In this document: piece after piece, positions 31,001 through 40,200 of the stretch | How the letters are laid out: each line of letters starts with the position of its first letter | Numbering within the stretch: the first letter of the stretch is position 1 | DNA from: Tranzscheliella williamsii | Taxonomy: Eukaryota; Basidiomycota; Ustilaginomycetes; Ustilaginales; Ustilaginaceae | Direction of reading: 5' to 3' | Assembly: GCA_023212725.1 (NCBI GenBank) | Contig: JALBYF010000029.1 | Span: 1-64,000 of the forward strand | Length of the DNA stretch: 64,000 nt | Position numbers and translations under genes: made by a program | The notes under the pieces: generated by a model | Database searches by the model: none | Told to the model about the DNA's origin: nothing | What the model saw: only the letters and a program-made list of their open reading frames with translations

Positions 31001-31194
31001 AGCAGCAGGCCAAGCGCCACGAGCGCAAGACGCAGCGCCTCATGCGCGGCATCAACAACCCCGAGCTCGAGGCCGCCAGAAAAGAGCGCCGCAACGCAAA
31101 AAACCACTCCGCCCGCAAGCGCAGGAACGAAGAGCACCTCCGCAAACGCGAGGCCAGCGGCAGCGGCAAGGTGAAGCGCGCCAGGAAGGTCTGA
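22003..31194 (+). CDS. UTP20: UTP20, small-subunit processome scaffold
   Basis: This is a single uninterrupted frame of 3,063 residues. The start is basic (KADKKSAKIRKAQL). Nearly the whole length is alpha-helical HEAT/ARM-type sequence, including the DRIM/UTP20 signature region around 1,230-1,480 (YPYASQLKALLEGGTFRDTL). An acidic run (about 2,850-2,890) follows, then the UTP20 C-terminal region ending in a strongly basic coiled tail (KRKQQAKRHERKTQRLMRGI) typical of nucleolar proteins. UTP20 wraps the pre-40S particle and is needed for early cleavages of 18S rRNA. It is longer than the yeast and human proteins (about 2,500 and 2,800 residues) through acidic and Ser/Ala-rich inserts near the N-terminus (about 270-370). 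RRPE-like and PAC-like elements lie upstream. Its 3' end converges on GH30. Confidence 0.93.
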   Translation: MATSAGQPRKAASSGSREQARRKADKKSAKIRKAQLSSSGNQASAKQKTLKQINKHADKVSTRFRYASFNQRLKDVHLPPAAISASTSYRPYSGLEAPLAAASPSAAAATSAHVDADPTLQDTDLDYTDQDAQSSLHVQTSFANALQAWTDLNLSNAFQTLYRQLNPISQSLPQLIHHRSTISDVLSACLSSSHDWLAWDAALDLLPRLAKDLGSEFLPIYPTSLRSAIHITTTTKATTNGDERAAAVLVERGFQSAAWILKAVSPFIVSKQSAQQPSSLDADDDAIDQQLSVEDDPVEEQVDERTQHLLQTWLVIRPYIGWRPVTPYVRRARPTTSHEDGSGSEDESTIEDETDEDAAAEEQLPDQSDVQDNRIPPNFGYFANTDKRRISPFTRRFASEAFAHLLRKTRGKQLQNISAAILADLQEMLALEDQNVRYHNQSSRRNSVRFARGIAGIWVEGCKSVERRLHSKWHSLLSLLFASAQQPISLLSGEGTDYAHLTRLMVGRLTITALVHYSSAVHLAPVIELLSDHVERSITSLESALQSETLELDPHRQFASLTEAVEWLACAVGVRKGTRVADSIKPALFGLLQRLAPLLLHHAVQEPDGAGLRTSVIMLLALSIPVGRLQDLISSGLKIIESVAPISTLSASQDAGIVTRQVLWPEFSALVEALAQPELEWGGFKQFVLPSVLTSTAETVASAMASPRSKDQAITLLERLDKQGQLQELRSASPTPALTRWSKLISAEIEARLERLTALLCVGQPGTSSSGQAAATFSDQERLEPLISALRLAAVPRTTAAARFSELLVRLVRDGLLTKDFLPSAEQAKQLYERLVINPALLLGLALDSLATLEERNGQKQSEVATQLFSSDLAVAKIIRCASWHRGALHGLSRLLMVSESRTQLPLPTLSEIHGTLSVAVMSSDSVIRLSALNILSLIEKAQPATDERLLHRLVEIENTPLGVATIRDRNVRMRAVGRDLGRILTTSKTPNNNQMAQRDSLVILYILASLKLNLRPIWAESIKTLTDILASGHRLTEDTLFAAALGEIEAGQQIQTAELRAIPQAWPSQQSLSDRDLEVDEVEPDRILRDDTEAVQIDDDKQFQDPILLGRRKATRSCIEHARTSAGAVSSASCSTTLLDCIDTQRPEARLDIVNYRLQILKLLREIFPVVERNNASFVQVFLRDAGPRNVAGVSVSPLDEEEDEAADEQIAQNSKQMKLGKKDRQAQLSAYLEVFGKLKNPKALSRAEELHTYFLNLCASAELSIQKLALEAILTWKEESVYPYASQLKALLEGGTFRDTLATFTLSTDSDVVQGFHRPKLMPLVIRLLFGALLSRKGNKTSGVGQKARRGAVLGALADMGSQELVTLVDLMLAPFSDQVTETLGDNIFQFSAQPPVASTRRQIGYLTLLSDVVKQIGAGLLPHWHRFVSATLNMTYHAHQSITQVHDGLAAHDSDTRRTISARTSVPRLVRQAGYKRLGDFFSRPKAAAAFNWHPYLPAIFSGLISPRLDALKIESSQGSSALLEVFHIWAGQSETVRLLGAYDNRVLPSIFSILEAPVVKPSAVSTVLDIAEKVLAAASLEAEAGLNAAQQMSDESSNTDASITELLVRPHASAILNSVSFLIEVTNSAIRSSVTIAGTDDLLRREISLLASLSVFVTKPEDASRLLRILSPMMKKSNHLVPERTKTELLIIFERLLSLTPEFQDKDSDTFRSTYGMLCALFSSLRSTHSRKTLSLALSRCAEVDTSLARVCTWLMQLNAVSRRRVEERDFDQMFGAFDAINDPATSLGLVEWQPLVHNMLFLILDPGELSVRSNANASLVKFIQQTAAESDAGAQDGNPFLELFMRSVWPGLKKAIRNKSELVRRDVLAVISSAAEHLPKNRTMSELSGLLGDGDPEVNFFFNIHHIQLHRRTRAVRRLPEQTAKTAMKSKTISDVLAPVLGHFLTPGNVETNDHNLVTEVLTSLGQLAGQMSWGGYNALLWQYLRLANEKGASERVMVRTAMAILDNFHFGMEEEADDEAEDDEAEPSDEQDVRADERVAKEAQRIKILDAVTGKLLPALMTYLDQKDEMEDATRLPIAVGVIRVAQCLPAKQRSMHISKLLKTLSNVFRSKAQDTRDLARETANRVMVALGPSYLPELLREMRRSLQRGPQKAVLAFSVHSVLTHLMTNKENPMTSLQQGAKDIIEIAVEDLFGGTAEDRESIGSKTTYREVKHSKSMDTFEQVCRVVVPHHVADVLQPLRDILQQTEIPKAVRQVEECLRRISSGIAANSQFDSNRFLTLCATLIRRDAGFLQARKPEVKAASKNKSASLYRYAVFLKRKDVEEGGAKDHYSRNAHKFVAFGLEMLVTSLRRERFDFQDEEVLAKLNSMVNLVGETAYADEASVLELSLRVIAQIIKAPVSRVDQAVPIFIKQIFNIIHQRGSAHSQIVQTAFRTLTAILRECKNASLSEAHLAGLLKLISPDLEEPAVQGTLFGLLRAIVSRRFVVPEVYDTMDKVAEMMVTNQSHSVRDLCRSTYLQFLLDYPQGKQRLRNQIGFLAKNLSYEHESGRLSVLEISDAIFNKFGEDILREYAEIFFVALAMMLANDSSTKCRERATVLIKTLVQIMSEAQQDKVATMVQAWASQESKPELARVAVQLYGLLLEALPSRSSDWAPRIIEIIAKVLVDCADDLEALESAGVEGVQLDWQLPYHSLQTLAKLPDNASASEACDAARRLLLFPHKWVRIASSRLLGGLYAAHEPAAPSLVAPQRDPIRSLAFMADAAKKMSLQLRSENLDDALALQIVKNLVWIGRCFAMHPVERKKHADTQDGEEHETTLTNTADEADSDAEMEEEKDGADEATTYETANPPGDNDGEEEEDDDDDDDDESDVGDASRREAEMDAASVIAADPFKWLVARLSFQARLCLAQPKRANWAVQPSSIFRFFGALASSVDAELVGHFLGLLLSPIIRVAESAVIADDVKALAIEVQTLIQGVVPIATFNQTYSYLKRKQQAKRHERKTQRLMRGINNPELEAARKERRNAKNHSARKRRNEEHLRKREASGSGKVKRARKV

Positions 31195-31514
31195 TCCCTC
31201 GGCCGCCCTTCCCGATGTCAAACTGCTTTCTTTCCCTTTTCATTCGACGCAATCGCAGAGTGAGATTACGCAGACCCATGCATGCCTGAGCAGTCGGTGG
31301 GCCCTGTTCGAATGTGTCTGTTGTGGAAGCGCAGCCGCTTGCCATGTCATGATCAGATGCGAAAGTCAGGTACTATTCTCTACGAATACTACTCTATACA
31401 AGAACGAGATGCGGATGGGCAAAGTGGGATGCGGAAAGGGGATACTGCGGTATGAGGAGTTTGTAGGCAGCGCGGAGATGGCAGCGTGTGCACGCGAGGG
31501 CGCAGCAGGCCGGG
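31195..31514. other. Short convergent 3' region
   Basis: These 320 bases hold the transcript ends of UTP20 (+) and the GH30 gene (-). No gene or structured element is seen. Confidence 0.4.
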
Positions 31515-33305
31515 CTAGGGAGCGGTCCAGACGAAGGTGGAGAGGCCGTAGCGGACGTCGAGGATGGTTCTGCGGCCGTCGCTGGCGACGACGACGTTTT
31601 GGGAGTCTTGGCACTTGTTGGCGATGACGAGGGCTATGCGGCGGGAGGGGACGGTGGAGGTGTTGGAGGGGTCGGCGAGGGTAGTGGAGTTCAGCGGCGC
31701 GGCGAAGGCTTCCCAGTCAAGGCAGGCGAAGGCGGTAGCAGAGAGGGAGGGTTGGGAGGGTTGTGCGGTGGCGACGCGGAGTGCGGGCCCGCCGCCGACG
31801 GGGGAGAGGTCGGTGGTGGCGGCGGCGAAGTGGGCGGTGAGGTAGAACTGGTCGTTGAAGGTGATGTCGGGGGTGGCTGGGTGCTGCTGGGAGGAGAGGG
31901 TGAGTGCGCCGGTGCAGGATGTGCAGTAGGAGGAGGGGAGGCGAGGGCCGTACGCGGAGTCGAGTGCGAGGTTCCACTGGAGGAGGGAGCGTGCGCTCTG
32001 GCGGAGGACGGGCCAGTAGACGCGGGGGAGCCATGCGAGGATGCCTTGCCAGCGCGAGTCGGGGCCGGTGCCGGTGCACTCGGTCAAGTGGACGTCCTTG
32101 GCATTGCCCTGCACGGCTGCGGCAAAGTCGGCCATCTGCGACGCCTCTCCGCGGTAGCAGTGGAACGCGACAGCGTCCACCGCAGACGGCTCGGCATTGA
32201 CGACGTCGGCCGCATCTTGGTAGCCCGCCCAGTTGTCGTCGTGTGCCCAAACCTGGATGCTCGCTAGGCCTCGCCCTGCCAGTGCTGCCTTGAGCTGGAC
32301 GGCAAGCTGCGACTGGAGCGTCGCGTTGAGGCTCATGGACGGATAGGCCGCACTGTTCGACGGCTCGTTCTGCAGCGTCATGGCCCATGGCGCCACGCCG
32401 GCCGCGCTGAACGCAGCCGCGGCCCGCGCGTAGTACTCTGCGAGCGGCGCCACAAAGCCGTCGCGAAGCGTACCGCCGCTGAGCGTGTTGTTCGACTTCA
32501 TGAACGCCGGCGGACTCCACGGACTGAGGACCACCTTGAGCCGCGGATTGCGCGCCAGTGCATCGCGCAGGACGGGAAACACGTCGCTGCTCGTTTGCGT
32601 GCCGCCGACGGTGAAGCCAGAGAGCAGCTCGTCGATGTTGTCCAACTGCTGAGAAGCCTGGGCGAAGCCGGGACCGTTGGAGACATACGAGTAGGCGGAA
32701 CCGACGGAAAAATCCGAGCTGCCCATGCTAACGCGGGTAACCTGGAGCCCGGTGGCATTGTGGAAGAGCGTGTCCATAAGGCGGCTGTACAGCTGCGGCT
32801 GACGGGTCTTGAGACGCATGAGTAGATACGCAGAAACGTCGGTGAGCGCTGCACCAAAGCCATCGATCTGCTGAAAACGCTGCGAAGTGTCGATGGTGAT
32901 GTCGACGCCGCGGCTGTCAGCGCGGTACGCTCGGAGCTGCGCGTCGGCGGCGGTCCAGTTGAAGTTGGTGCCGTTGGTGGGAGCGGTATACCAACTGCCC
33001 GACGTCAACAGCGAGGCGCGGGTGCCCGACGGGTGGGCGGGGACGTACTCGTTGGCCCCATCAGAGTCTTCTTTCTCCCTGCGCCCTATCGTCAGGCCAA
33101 GCGCAAGCCCGAGGATGAGACCAAGGAGGACGATCAGAGGAGCTGCCAGGATCAGCAGCCTCTTGGTTCGGGAGAGCTGCGACCATCTGGAATGGATGCG
33201 TGAGCGAGCGCTGGTGAAACGGTAGCGCGAATCTGGTTCTTCCTGCGCCGGGATGGGCGAGCTATGGGCGCTCTCCTCGGATTTGCCTATAGAGGCTTGA
33301 GCCAT
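31515..33305 (-). CDS. Membrane-anchored GH30 glycoside hydrolase (probable endo-beta-1,6-glucanase type)
   Basis: This intronless protein has 596 residues from the first in-frame ATG (33305). A basic, Ser-rich cytosolic stretch (1-49) and one membrane segment (about 50-72) make it a type II membrane protein. The ectodomain starts with the GH30 hallmark RFQQIDGFGAALTD and has RVSMGSSDFSV and LSPWSPPAFMK. The acid/base Glu lies in LQNEPS (E314) and the nucleophile Glu in HLTECTG (E409). A beta-sandwich follows to the end (FYLTAHFAAATTDLSPVGGG). GH30 enzymes in fungi cut beta-1,6-glucan or glucosylceramide. The anchor and wall-enzyme neighbours favour wall glucan, but substrate cannot be settled by eye. 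It is divergent from the second acyltransferase-3 gene. Confidence 0.88.
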   Translation of the reverse strand: MAQASIGKSEESAHSSPIPAQEEPDSRYRFTSARSRIHSRWSQLSRTKRLLILAAPLIVLLGLILGLALGLTIGRREKEDSDGANEYVPAHPSGTRASLLTSGSWYTAPTNGTNFNWTAADAQLRAYRADSRGVDITIDTSQRFQQIDGFGAALTDVSAYLLMRLKTRQPQLYSRLMDTLFHNATGLQVTRVSMGSSDFSVGSAYSYVSNGPGFAQASQQLDNIDELLSGFTVGGTQTSSDVFPVLRDALARNPRLKVVLSPWSPPAFMKSNNTLSGGTLRDGFVAPLAEYYARAAAAFSAAGVAPWAMTLQNEPSNSAAYPSMSLNATLQSQLAVQLKAALAGRGLASIQVWAHDDNWAGYQDAADVVNAEPSAVDAVAFHCYRGEASQMADFAAAVQGNAKDVHLTECTGTGPDSRWQGILAWLPRVYWPVLRQSARSLLQWNLALDSAYGPRLPSSYCTSCTGALTLSSQQHPATPDITFNDQFYLTAHFAAATTDLSPVGGGPALRVATAQPSQPSLSATAFACLDWEAFAAPLNSTTLADPSNTSTVPSRRIALVIANKCQDSQNVVVASDGRRTILDVRYGLSTFVWTAP

Positions 33306-33395
33306 TGCTTGCGCCTGGCCGGGGACGTGTGCGATGCTGTTACGTGCAAAGAGCAGGGAGAAAAGAACGAGTCTGGTGGTCCAAGGCAAACTCTA

Positions 33396-33480
33396 GGCTA
33401 CGACGGCATCGAGAGGATAGATTTTGGGCTACGACGTCATCGGGAGCATAGATACTAGCTACGACGGCATCGGGAGGGGG
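33396..33480 (-). repeat. Three 30-base direct repeats upstream of GH30, CRE-like core
   Basis: GCTACGACGGCATCGAGAG at about 33397, GCTACGACGTCATCGGGAG at about 33428 and GCTACGACGGCATCGGGAG at about 33458 are spaced 31 and 30 bases apart. On the gene strand the middle copy contains TGACGTCG, close to the cAMP-response element. The cluster lies about 90-175 bases before the ATG. Confidence 0.55.
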
Positions 33481-34815
33481 AAGCTGCGTGCAGATACGAC
33501 GAGCTGATTGCGAAGAGCAGCAAGGGTTTCGAAGGGTAGATTGCGCCCGATCGGGCCGATGGAGCCGCTGCAGGAAGGAAGGGCTAAGCAGCGAGCGGTG
33601 TCCGAGTGAAAATGCCTCAGCTGGCTGTGTGACGCCGAAGCAGGAGCGGTGTGACAGCATGGCGATGCGCGGTGCTAGTGGATGGTCACCGCAGCGCGTG
33701 GCGACAAAAAAAAAACGTTGCGCTCGGCGATAGTCTACTACACTATCAGCGCGGCAAACTAGCGATCCTCGCATTGCCCTTCCGATAGGCGTGCTCGGTT
33801 GCAGTGCATGTGAGGCCAGGCTAAGACCTGCCTGGAGGCTAGTGTGAGATGACCGTGGGTAGGGAGCAGAAGCAGAACAACGAAGGCTTCTGGGCTAAAA
33901 AGGCGCCGACGACGAGGGCCATGTGGACAAGAGTTTTCCGTCTTAACCGGAGTGGCGCGATTTGTAGTTGTCTCAGACAGAGTGCACCGCGGTGGCACCA
34001 CTTGTGTTTGTGGACTGCGACCAGCGACAGAAGGGTTTGGCGCAGGGTTCAATGCACCGGTCATCTGCTGTCGATAGCGCAAAGAGCGGCGTGGCAGCAG
34101 CAGCCAGCTTCCGCATGACAGTTTCGGCGCGCAAATTCGGCGTTTATCAACACTAGTCGAGTGCAACATGGCTTGCATGGCGATCTGGACCGGACCCAGA
34201 TTTACGCTCTAGCACCACGGCCAAGGCAGGGGAAAGGAGCGGAACAGCGGCCTCCTCGTTGGTATGTTTCGCGTCAGCTTGGCCATGCCCGCCTTGCCGC
34301 ACTAGTGGGTGAGCCGACCCACATGGGCCCCACTCCCAACCCGATCCTGCTACGCTGCTCGCTCTACACCGAGCAAGCAGCTGGGCCAGAAATCCATTGC
34401 CTCGCTTTATCTGCCTCCCTCCGCCTCACTAGGCCCTACAAGCTGGCCGCCTGTATGTAGGAGGGGATGCCCATCGTGGCAGCTTTAGTGTCGATCCAGA
34501 GCTAGCACGCTTCGCAATGGAGACGCAGAGGAGAACCTTCTTCTGCGATGCTAGTGGCCCGGCGAGGCAGACACTGGATTTCACTGTGACTGCTGCTTTC
34601 GGTCGTGCTCGTGCGTTGCCGCCCACTGGTTCCATTGTGACTGCCCCAGCGGAGCCCGTGTGCTTGTGTGAGGGGTGCCTGCTGCGAAGACGGTCGGCCG
34701 CGAGCCCTTTTCTGGCGGCTTGGGGCATGTCTGTTTTCTTGTCTTCCGCACTCCATCTCATCCCCCCTGCCATTCCCGTGCAAGTCTCTATCCACGCTGA
34801 CTGCCCATAGCCAGG
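33481..34815. other. Divergent intergenic region between GH30 and acyltransferase-3
   Basis: About 1.3 kb without a convincing gene. It contains an A10 run near 33,707 and short frames on both strands without domains. It should hold promoters for both flanking genes. Confidence 0.4.
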
Positions 34816-36393
34816 ATGGCGTCCCGCTACTCAATGTCGGCCGATCTGCCGGCCACTCGCAAGTCGCTTCAACGTAGCAGGCAGCCAGCTGCCGCACAGT
34901 CGGACACGGTGAACCTCTCGGTGCTGCCAACTCCCGCACTGCCGGAGGCGCCGGCGGTGGTGCCTGCTGTGCCAGACGAGAAGGTCGCGGCCGGACCTGC
35001 CGCGTCGAAGGACGAGGGAGGCGATGCGGTGGAGTACGATCAGCGGGGTTACCTCGTGCTGAAGGGGGCGGAACGATTTGGGGTGACGCCGCAAGCGTTT
35101 ACGCGTGCGGGTGGGGACGAGGGGGGGCGGACGCGGGCGGGACGTGTGGCGTATTTGGAGGGGCTGCGGGGGATCCTGGGGGTGCAGGTGATGGTGTGGA
35201 CGTTTCTGCGGCTATTTGCGCCGGCGGTGGTGGCGGATCGCGACGTGGACGGCGTCTACCCGGCTGCGTTCACGCGGAGCTGCCCCGCCTGGCAGAATGT
35301 GCTGCGCAAGGTGCTGCGCCCGCTGCTCTTCGACGGCGAGCTGCAGGCCGCGTTCTTCATCCTGCTCTCCGGCCGCGTCAGCCTGCTCACCTTCGTCGAG
35401 CGGCGCTCTGCCCTCCCCCTCGCCGGCGCCGCCCTCAAGCGCCCGCTCCGCCTCCTCCCCGCCGTCGCCATCACCCTCGCCCTCGTCACGCTTCTCATCG
35501 GCGTCGATGCGTTCCACTACGCAGACCCGCTCGCCGCCACGCTCGACAACCAGCTCGCCGCCGCACCGCGCCAGTGGGCCTCGGCGATCGAGTACTTCAA
35601 CAGCGTCTTTTTCTTCTTCTTTACCCCGACCCTCTACAAGACGGCACGCGCCGTCGCGTTTGTTCCGCCGGCGGGGACGCTCTGGTATCTGCCTGTCGTT
35701 TTCCAGCAGACATACGTGCTGATTATATTTGCGTTTATGGTGCCGTACACGGTGCTGCGGTATAAGGTGATGGGGTTGGGGCTGTTCATTGCGATGACGG
35801 CGTGGGTGGGGCGGTGGTCTTGGTATTCGCTGACGGGGCTTGCATTGGCCGAGTATGCCACTGTGTACTTGCAGGTTGCTGGGCGCGCGCGGTGGGCGCG
35901 CGCGGTGGCGGCTGGATGCGTCGTCGTGGGTGTGGCGCTCAAGTACGTCTGGGTCGCCGCCGCGCCCGCGCTCGCCAACCGCGAAGTCGTCGGCCACGTA
36001 GACGGCCACACTGGCCACCTCAGCTGGGACGCCGACGCCGCGACCATCGCCTATCCCCGCTACGACAACTGGATCCTCGCCACCGCCGTCCTCTTCCTCA
36101 TCGACTCCTCCCCCCGCATCCAGCACTGCCTCGCCGCTCGCCCCATCGTCTACCTCGGCCGCCTCAGCTTCGCTATCTCCCTCTCCGCAGGCTCTCTCAT
36201 GCTCGCCCTCGGCTCCTTCCTCCACCACTACCTCACCGTCTCCCAAGCATGGACCAGCCAGCCCGCCATCCTCGCCGTCCTCGCTGCCGTCCTCCTCCCC
36301 GCATCCCTCCTCTTCGCCGATCTCTACTCCCGCATCATAGACGACCCCGCCCTCTTCCTCGCCAACTGGTTCTTCCGCTGGATGCGCATCTAG
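34816..36393 (+). CDS. Acyltransferase-3 family membrane protein lacking the usual His
   Basis: This intronless protein has 525 residues. About 110 N-terminal residues are Pro/Ala-rich and probably cytosolic. An acyltransferase-3 domain follows with about ten hydrophobic segments, opening with VAYLEGLRGILGVQVMVWTF and containing LWYLPVVFQQTYVLIIFAFM and PIVYLGRLSFAISL. The opening LxGLRG motif is intact (R118), but the His normally found about 11 residues further on is Thr (T129). The other acyltransferase-3 gene in this window keeps two His there. That suggests an altered or lost transfer activity, or a shifted catalytic residue. There is no signal peptide or lectin domain. Family members acylate sugars at the cell surface or modify secreted metabolites; the substrate here is unknown. 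Confidence 0.78.
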   Translation: MASRYSMSADLPATRKSLQRSRQPAAAQSDTVNLSVLPTPALPEAPAVVPAVPDEKVAAGPAASKDEGGDAVEYDQRGYLVLKGAERFGVTPQAFTRAGGDEGGRTRAGRVAYLEGLRGILGVQVMVWTFLRLFAPAVVADRDVDGVYPAAFTRSCPAWQNVLRKVLRPLLFDGELQAAFFILLSGRVSLLTFVERRSALPLAGAALKRPLRLLPAVAITLALVTLLIGVDAFHYADPLAATLDNQLAAAPRQWASAIEYFNSVFFFFFTPTLYKTARAVAFVPPAGTLWYLPVVFQQTYVLIIFAFMVPYTVLRYKVMGLGLFIAMTAWVGRWSWYSLTGLALAEYATVYLQVAGRARWARAVAAGCVVVGVALKYVWVAAAPALANREVVGHVDGHTGHLSWDADAATIAYPRYDNWILATAVLFLIDSSPRIQHCLAARPIVYLGRLSFAISLSAGSLMLALGSFLHHYLTVSQAWTSQPAILAVLAAVLLPASLLFADLYSRIIDDPALFLANWFFRWMRI

Positions 36394-37275
36394 TCCCTAC
36401 GCCTTTCCTTTTCTTCCTGTACCGTTCTTTTACAATTAATTCCTAGATTTTTCAGTCAAGTTATTATATCAGTATGTCCATCAAATGGTCTTCGAAAATC
36501 CGCAAGGAAACGAAGGGGAACTTATGCACCGACGCCGCCTTTCAACTGACACGACACCCCCTTCCGATTCTGATCAGAACCCAATGGCCTACTCGTGCCT
36601 GTAATGCTTCTCTTGTTCAAGCCTATTGGGACAGTGTTGTGCTGAAGGATGGTCGCATGAGCTAGGAAAGAGTTACAGCACTGCCATAAGACGCTTTTTG
36701 TGAGTGAACAGCCTTCCAAAGGAGGATGAGCAGTCGCTGACGGATGGAGAAGCTGAGCTCCGCATTTGCACGACTTCAATCGGGAGATGTGTTTTTGGGT
36801 CTCAGCGTGCAGATCGGGCACACCGGGTTCGTGTTAGCGAAATAGGGTTTTCGGTACATAATTTCTCGAAATCAACGCGAAGGGGCACGACTATGACACT
36901 CGCACCGGAGACACGCAACACAGGTTCAGGAGAACGACGAGACGGGGTGCAGTATGTACGCAAGGATAGTGACTGTACAATAAGGTAGGGAAACTGTCCA
37001 TCGAACGAGAAAAGCAAGGTGCGAGCCAGTGATTGTTCTGTTGATGGTTTACAAGCAGAAAGAGTCCTTCAGACGGAGACAGTACGGATAGCGTAGAATG
37101 CAATGGACCAGGAAACAACAAAGGGGAAAGATACGTGCGAGAGAGAGATCTGCCTTCTTGCCGAAGATAGCTGGTCAGCCAGGCCGGCGAAGAAAGGGAA
37201 AAGTAGAGTCCGTGGCGAGGAAAATGCAAAAGAAAACAATTATCCAGAAAAAAGGCAGCATTACCGCTAGCCGCG
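36394..37275. other. Convergent 3' region, no gene
   Basis: These 880 bases lie between the acyltransferase-3 stop and the stop of the CoA-ligase-like gene. It is AT-rich right after 36,420, consistent with a transcript end. Only short domain-free frames are present. Confidence 0.4.
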
Positions 37276-40200
37276 CTAGGCAGCTGCCACAGGAGAGACG
37301 GGCGAAAACAGATTGTCCTTATTCTCCTCGTCCGCCTTGTTGACGTTGTTGTTGGTTCCATTGACGACGGGAAGCGAGGTGACCAGCGTCGACCTCAGCT
37401 GACTCTTCACATCCGCCTTGGCGGCTTCGCGAGCCGCCTCATCGCGCAAGAGTCGTCTCAGAATTTTGCCCGAAGGCGACTTGGGGACGGAGGCGACCCA
37501 TTCCATCCCACCCCGGATCTTCTTGTGGGCCGCGACCAGCTTCTCCATATGCGTTCGTACCCGCCTTTCAAGCTCCATACATGCGTCGGGCTGGCTGAGC
37601 AGCTCCAGATCGCGAGGCACGACACACGCTCGGGGTACCTCGGTCATCTGTGAAGGACACCAGACACCGAAGACGGCGACATCGGCCACTTCAGGATGGC
37701 TGGTAATCACCGCCTCAAGCTCGGCGGGCGAGACCTGGAATCCCTTGAACTTGATCAAGTCCTTGATTCGGTCCACAATAAAGATCTCGGTATTTCTCAT
37801 GATGGCGACGTCACCGGTCTTGAACCATCCGTCCGCGGTGAAAGCATCTCGTGTAGCCTCCTGGTTGTCAAGGTAGCCTTTCATGATGGTAGGCCCGCGC
37901 AGCCAGACCTCGCCGGGAACGCCCTCGCGGCCCTGTTGCAGACCAACGTCGTGACCCTCCTCCGACACCAGACGCACCTCGACGCCAGGCGCAATGCGGC
38001 CGGCAGCACCTTTCGAGTTGGGTAGCTCCTTGGGACCAGAGCAGATGACAGAGGGAAGCGACTCGGTGAGACCGTATCCGTTGAGCACGGCAAGACCCGG
38101 GTAACGCATCTCCAACAGCTCAAACAGCTCGGCAGACAAGGGCGCCGCTCCGCATTGGACGCACTTGAGACTGGAGAGGTTGTATTTTGAGGGAATTGGG
38201 CTCTTGGCGAGTTGAAGAAGGACCGGTGGGACGACGAGGGCGGCAGTGGCGCTGTATTGCTGAATCTTTTCGCAAAAGAGGTCAAGCCCGAATTTTGGCA
38301 GAATAACAACCTTCATGCCAAGGTAGAAGGGGTGGTGCATCAGCTTGATGAGACCAAAGATGTGGTAGAAGGGCAAGAAGCCGATCTGAATGTCTTTCTG
38401 GCCAAAGTAATCGTCGTGAGTGGCGACCAGGGCCATAACGCTGTGGATGACATTGGAGTGGGTAATTTCGACCCCCTTGGCGGATCCCGAAGTGCCTGAA
38501 GAGAACATGATGAAAGCGGTCTCGTTTGCCGGATCTTCGACACGGTAGGATTCGAGCTGATTGTCAGTGAGCTCAACTCGAAGGTCGGGCTCGCCCTGAT
38601 TGCCCGAGACCATTTCGTCCGTATCGTCGAACATATATAGACCATGGCTCAGGTTATTGGCGTTGGAGCAAGGTCGGCCCATTTGTGCCTTTGCTTGCTC
38701 CCACGCTGCTCGGGCATTGTCTTGGCAGGTAGGATGAGCCAGGACAACATCGACGGATGCTTGCTGAAGAGACTTGGCGAGCTCGCCGACAGTCAGCGCA
38801 GGGTTGACGGGCGCCGTGACAAGACCGGCAATTTCGGCAGCAAAAACAAAGATCGGGTACATGGTGTGGTTGGGCGAGATGACTCCAACGCGCTGACGTG
38901 GCTGAAGCCCCAGCTTATGGCGCAGCGTCCAGGCCAGCTTTCGAGCCTCTCGCACTACGTGACCATGCCTGTTTCGCCGTCCAGTGGCAAGGGCAGTAGC
39001 GATTACGATGTGTATCGATGAGAGAGCATTGCGAAACAATCGGCCGAGAAAGACGAAAGCAAAAGGGGGAAAAAGGGGTTTCGAGAGGGTCAGTCGAAAG
39101 GATCGAGATTTCAAGCAATCTCGCGCGCCGCAAAGGCGGAAAGAGAATATGAATGTTACTGGAGACCGGAATGGAAGCCAGCGGTCAGGCGAAAGGGCCA
39201 GGCACAGCGTCCAGACAGATGAGATCCGCTGCGATCCTCGCTTATGCCGGTACGCGTCGTCGGAGGTCCGATCTAGCTAAGCCCAGCCAACTTCAAAAAG
39301 GGTCTCGAAAGCCGAAATTCAAATGTCGCGAAAAAGAACCCTCGAATCGCCGATTTCAAAACACGTCAAGCGAAATCGCGTGCGTGAAAGCTGACTGGCA
39401 AATTCCACCAGCCATGATCAATGGCCAAACCCCAAAAAGGGCAAAGCTGATCGCTGCGAGCTTGAATGGGGATCTGGAAGCTTCGACCCGCCAAAAAGGC
39501 GGCAGGCCTAGTTGTGACCCGACTGCGGTTGGGTGGGATGTCTACGAGGGCAATGTTGGCGGAATAGCTAGCGACTTTTCAGGGCTAGCTGCATTGCAAA
39601 GCGAGCTCTTTTTCGTCGCGAATTCGACTTGACGCTTCCCACGACCCGCAGCTAGCTATCAAATGGAACGCTTCCGGCCTCATGCCAACCTGCTTGCATC
39701 GAGCCAGACGGCTGCTTATTAAGAGCGTAACAGCGCGTCGATGTTGATTGAGGTCGACACACTGAGCGCAAGATTCTATCCGCCCCAACGGTAACCGGCA
39801 ACTGCGCGGCACTGTGCAGCGGCCGTCATCAGGCGGTAGATTGGAAGTCCGCGGGTTACACGCAGACCATTGGACGGGGTCCCACTTGAATTTTGTCTAC
39901 TTCTGAAATTCGACTCTGCATCGACCCTGCTTTCGGGGTGCAGATCGCTTTCCAGGCAAGCGGCAACACCGAAAAGCGCGAGCTGTAGAGACTCCGAGCG
40001 GCCATGTTTCCAAGAAGAGGCACGAACGGAGTCCTATGGAAAGGAAGCAGCCATGGCCGAGCGCCCGGGAGCAAAGAGAGCGGCACGAGGCGTGACGCGA
40101 TGCAGAGCAGCGTACGCAGAGGACAAGGCAGAGCAGCGTACGCGGTGGACGAGGCAGAGCGGCACCACGAGACGGAGCGACAATGGCACGGCGACGAGCG

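Noticed and set aside
35212..36246. Minus-strand frame opposite the second acyltransferase-3 gene
   Set aside because: Glu/Gly-rich antisense product. The sense frame has clear membrane segments and the LxGLRG motif.
39153..39632. Plus-strand 159-codon frame inside the CoA-ligase intron
   Set aside because: No domain, no clear promoter or homologue recognised. Kept only as a note in the intron entry.
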